From Corynebacterium canis (lineage in GTDB: Bacteria > Actinomycetota > Actinomycetes > Mycobacteriales > Mycobacteriaceae): a stretch of DNA of 64,000 nucleotides. Under the pieces are notes generated by a model. The model ran no database searches. It was not told where the DNA came from and saw only the letters and a program-made list of their open reading frames with translations. Within the stretch, counting starts at the first letter, position 1; each line of letters opens with the position of its first letter. This document shows, piece by piece, positions 61,663 to 64,000 of the stretch. The DNA is taken from contig NZ_CP047080.1 of the NCBI RefSeq assembly GCF_030408595.1, forward strand, positions 1,261,247-1,325,246, read 5' to 3'. A program made the position numbers and the translations under genes.

Positions 61663-64000
61663 ATGGCGAATTCAGTATTAGAAATGGGCGGTATCCTGCC
61701 AAAATCCGAGGGTTGTCCGGAACGGGCGAGCGAATTAGCCGCCGTCACCTTCAACCACTTCGGTCGCCCAATTGTTCGACTTGTTGCCAGCGAGCTGGCG
61801 GTGGCCGAGGAATTGGCCGTGAGCTCCCTTGGCCTCGAGCGCGAATCCACCGAGGTAGTGGGTGCATCCGTGCAGCGTGCGGTGGGTTTCCCGGCGTGGC
61901 CGATCATCCACGACCCGGAAAACGCCCGCCACGCTTTGAACTTGGTGGGGGATTTGAATTGGGCTCGCCGCCATGCGCGCAACCGTGCGAAAAACGTAAA
62001 GGAGCGTTTCGACGCCCTGACCGCGACGTTGACGGCATCCGCACCGCACTTTGTGCCCACGCTTTTGGAGGAGTTAAGCCGTGTGTTCGTAAGTGTGGAA
62101 AACGAGCAATATGCGAGGCAATACTTTACTAAGGCTCGTGATATCGAACGTGCGTATGCCATTCCGATAGATGCGGAGCGGCACCGTGCGGTCTTCCTAG
62201 AATTCGCCATTGCCGGGGTTGTCGCCGCGCGCGAACTTACCAATGAAACCAAAGCCGCACTCGAACGCTTCGCCGACCCCAAGGAAGCATTCGAATATTT
62301 GCTCGACATTAATACCGAGCGTGTGCGCGCAGGTGTGGAGCCCTATGCGTATATGGTTCGTGATCTCCGCCGGGCGGGCAAGGCCGCTGGTTTCAAGCCC
62401 GCCGAGGTGGATGATCGAATCATCGATGCGGTGCTTGACCTGAAGGCGACGGTGAATGCGCCGGATCGTTTTTGGGAGGACATCGAGCCTTCGCTGGTTC
62501 GCTATGCGAAGCAACACGCCCAGGCACGGAAAAAATTGCTCCATATTTACCCGCGTAGCTACAGCATGGCGGCTTGGATTGACTTCCTGAAAGAGTCGGG
62601 TTGTATTCCCGAGTTGCGGGAAGACCGCCAACGCCACGCCGCGTGGTTGATGCGGCTGATCAAATGGCATGGGGGCGCCCTCGCCGAAGAGGACGGCCGC
62701 TTGGTGGCGGAGGCAGAGTTCGCGGCGGAGTATTTGAAGTCCCGAGTGCTCAAGGTGAGCCTGAATCGTACGCCGCTGAGCTTGCTGGACGCGCTGGCTG
62801 AACGCGGCGTCGAATTCGACCTAAGTGGCGTGACAGCCGGATATTGGCGTGACACGCCGGATTGGAGCAAGTGGCTCGGGGCAGATTTTGAAAATCATCG
62901 GCGATCGTTGAAATTTGTGGCCAAGCATCCGGCATTGCGTGAGCATCTGGTCGATGCGATAAAGCCAAACGACCTAGACGCGTATCTTGATGTGTTCCTA
63001 GCCCACGAGGGTGCCGTAGAACTCTTGGCCGCAAAGGTTGATGCGTTGGTGGCGCAACGAGCCAGCACTTGCGGCAGCATCCCCAATAATAAGGACTATT
63101 TGGATGTGGTTCGGCACTTCGCCAGGCCGGAACTTGCGGAGCGCATCGGCAAACCGGTTGAGCAGCTGTTTGCATTCGATGCGGCGCTTGAGTTTCAAAC
63201 GGCCATTCGTCGCGGCACATTCGCGGAATACACCTGGCCCGCGTACGAACAATCCGTTGAACGCCTGTGCAAATTGTCCGGCAAGCAGGACTATTTGGTA
63301 TTTGAAACCTACCCAGCCGTCGCGGTAGTCAGCGGCGAGCACCTCGAGATCATCGACGGCGATGAGGTCATTTTCACCGCTGAACTGCCCGCTAAGTACT
63401 CAAGAATTTCCGCCGTGCGGCTGGTGGAGGACGATGCTGTCATTGTGTACGAGCCGCAGAACACCTGGTACGACCATGTGCTGTGGCTTCGCGGCGGAGC
63501 CACCGCCAAGGTTGGATATATCTATGGCGGCAGGCAAGGGTATTCGCTGCCGGTTGCGGGCGGCCGCTTAACGGCCCACGGGCTCCTTGCCCCGGGCGAG
63601 GTTTCCTTCGGTTCCGATGGTGGCACCGTGATGGCGGTAGCTCCCACCGGCGTCCCGGCCTATACCAGCAGGTACGCCCGGCAAAGTCCCGACGAGCTTT
63701 GGGATGGCAGCAGAACTCATTCCATTGACCGCGACACGGAGGATTACCTGGCCACCCTGGGGATCAAAGATTTATTCAAAATCCCGGAAAACGCAACGGT
63801 CGCGCTGGGCTTTAGCGTGATTATTCCCGCGCAACCGACCACGCTGGATAGCCCGCTGGGGGTCGAACGAGGCGCGCACATCTGCCTGCAGGTAGTGGTG
63901 GATAAGGAACGGTGGTTATTGAGCAGCCACGGTACGTACAAAATTGCGGGTTTGTTTTCCGCCGTCTTGCGCCGTCCCGGTGGCGGTTTCTGGTTCGCCG
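61663..64000 (+). CDS. Large uncharacterised protein, cut by the window end
   Basis: An uninterrupted frame from ATG 61663 (GAAGGGGAG upstream) to the last base, at least 779 residues with no stop. The first half is mostly helical and charged (Glu/Arg/Ala-rich, possibly HEAT-like). From about residue 545 it changes to short beta-rich segments with repeated patterns of the beta-propeller kind (LVFETYPAVAVVSG, IYGGRQGYSL). I do not recognise a catalytic motif. Its tight coupling to the DUF4132-like gene suggests a joint function, and it may be the missing remainder of a MolR-like system. Confidence 0.75.
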   Translation, partial: MANSVLEMGGILPKSEGCPERASELAAVTFNHFGRPIVRLVASELAVAEELAVSSLGLERESTEVVGASVQRAVGFPAWPIIHDPENARHALNLVGDLNWARRHARNRAKNVKERFDALTATLTASAPHFVPTLLEELSRVFVSVENEQYARQYFTKARDIERAYAIPIDAERHRAVFLEFAIAGVVAARELTNETKAALERFADPKEAFEYLLDINTERVRAGVEPYAYMVRDLRRAGKAAGFKPAEVDDRIIDAVLDLKATVNAPDRFWEDIEPSLVRYAKQHAQARKKLLHIYPRSYSMAAWIDFLKESGCIPELREDRQRHAAWLMRLIKWHGGALAEEDGRLVAEAEFAAEYLKSRVLKVSLNRTPLSLLDALAERGVEFDLSGVTAGYWRDTPDWSKWLGADFENHRRSLKFVAKHPALREHLVDAIKPNDLDAYLDVFLAHEGAVELLAAKVDALVAQRASTCGSIPNNKDYLDVVRHFARPELAERIGKPVEQLFAFDAALEFQTAIRRGTFAEYTWPAYEQSVERLCKLSGKQDYLVFETYPAVAVVSGEHLEIIDGDEVIFTAELPAKYSRISAVRLVEDDAVIVYEPQNTWYDHVLWLRGGATAKVGYIYGGRQGYSLPVAGGRLTAHGLLAPGEVSFGSDGGTVMAVAPTGVPAYTSRYARQSPDELWDGSRTHSIDRDTEDYLATLGIKDLFKIPENATVALGFSVIIPAQPTTLDSPLGVERGAHICLQVVVDKERWLLSSHGTYKIAGLFSAVLRRPGGGFWFA

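Overview
The window is a high-GC actinobacterial chromosome segment, almost certainly a Corynebacterium. The indicators are gene content and order: an uninterrupted atpI-BEFHAGDC locus followed by a DUF2550 protein and nucS; the pair glgE-glgB; the mnmA / MetE-like / ligA / ACT-domain / gatC-gatA neighbourhood also found in mycobacteria; a cysIXHDNYZ sulfate-assimilation operon; DNA motifs that fit GlxR and McbR; and many TANNNT -10 boxes placed so that the mRNA would be leaderless. This assignment is inference from recognised families; no rRNA or tRNA gene is visible.

Layout. 1-698 holds no convincing gene but has a long imperfect inverted repeat and a two-copy 47-bp tandem repeat. 699-2414 (-) is an acyl-CoA ligase. 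Divergent from it, behind a structured leader with a possible 31-codon upstream ORF, runs rho-prfA-prmC-ywlC/sua5-wecA-atpI and then atpBEFHAGDC (2716-16284), closed by a strong terminator. 16.5-20.5 kb holds DUF2550, nucS, a zinc-ribbon-like small protein, methylmalonyl-CoA epimerase (-), a thiamine-binding family protein, a thioredoxin/TPR protein and a CPBP protease. 20.5-24.9 kb (-) is glgE-glgB. 25.0-29.9 kb (+) is an ABC ATPase, a THUMP-like methyltransferase, etfB-etfA and a cysteine desulfurase; an MFS transporter converges on it. 31.3-36.2 kb holds mnmA, a MetE-like protein without recognisable zinc ligands, a DEDDh exonuclease (-) and ligA. 36.2-39.9 kb has galE (-), an ACT-domain protein (-) and gatC-gatA.

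39.9-42.3 kb (-) is the least ordinary part: two tiny, related, lysine-free acidic proteins without signal peptides (57 and 66 aa), reminiscent of the PorA/PorH class of corynebacterial outer-membrane channels, then rtcB with a leader that contains a well-formed 16-codon mini-ORF and a hairpin, then a small membrane protein. At 42.38-42.55 kb a cobalamin riboswitch precedes a vitamin B12-type ABC importer (permease, ATPase, lipoprotein) that appears to be co-transcribed with two MFS transporters. 48.1-50.0 kb (-) holds a DUF222/HNH protein and an ArsR-like regulator. 50.1-58.3 kb is the sulfur region: a ferredoxin-NADP reductase (-) divergent from cysI-cysX-cysH-cysD-cysN-cysY-cysZ, with a TAGAC-N6-GTCTA type site in between. 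A serine beta-lactamase-like membrane protein (-), pfkA, and a two-gene unit (DUF4132-like protein plus a large uncharacterised protein cut by the window end) close the window.

Taken together the segment is mainly core metabolism: transcription and translation termination, oxidative phosphorylation, glycogen/maltosyl transfer, amidotransferase, DNA repair and sulfate assimilation. The parts worth a second look are the small porin-like pair, the rtcB and rho leaders, the B12 regulon and the DUF4132 unit.
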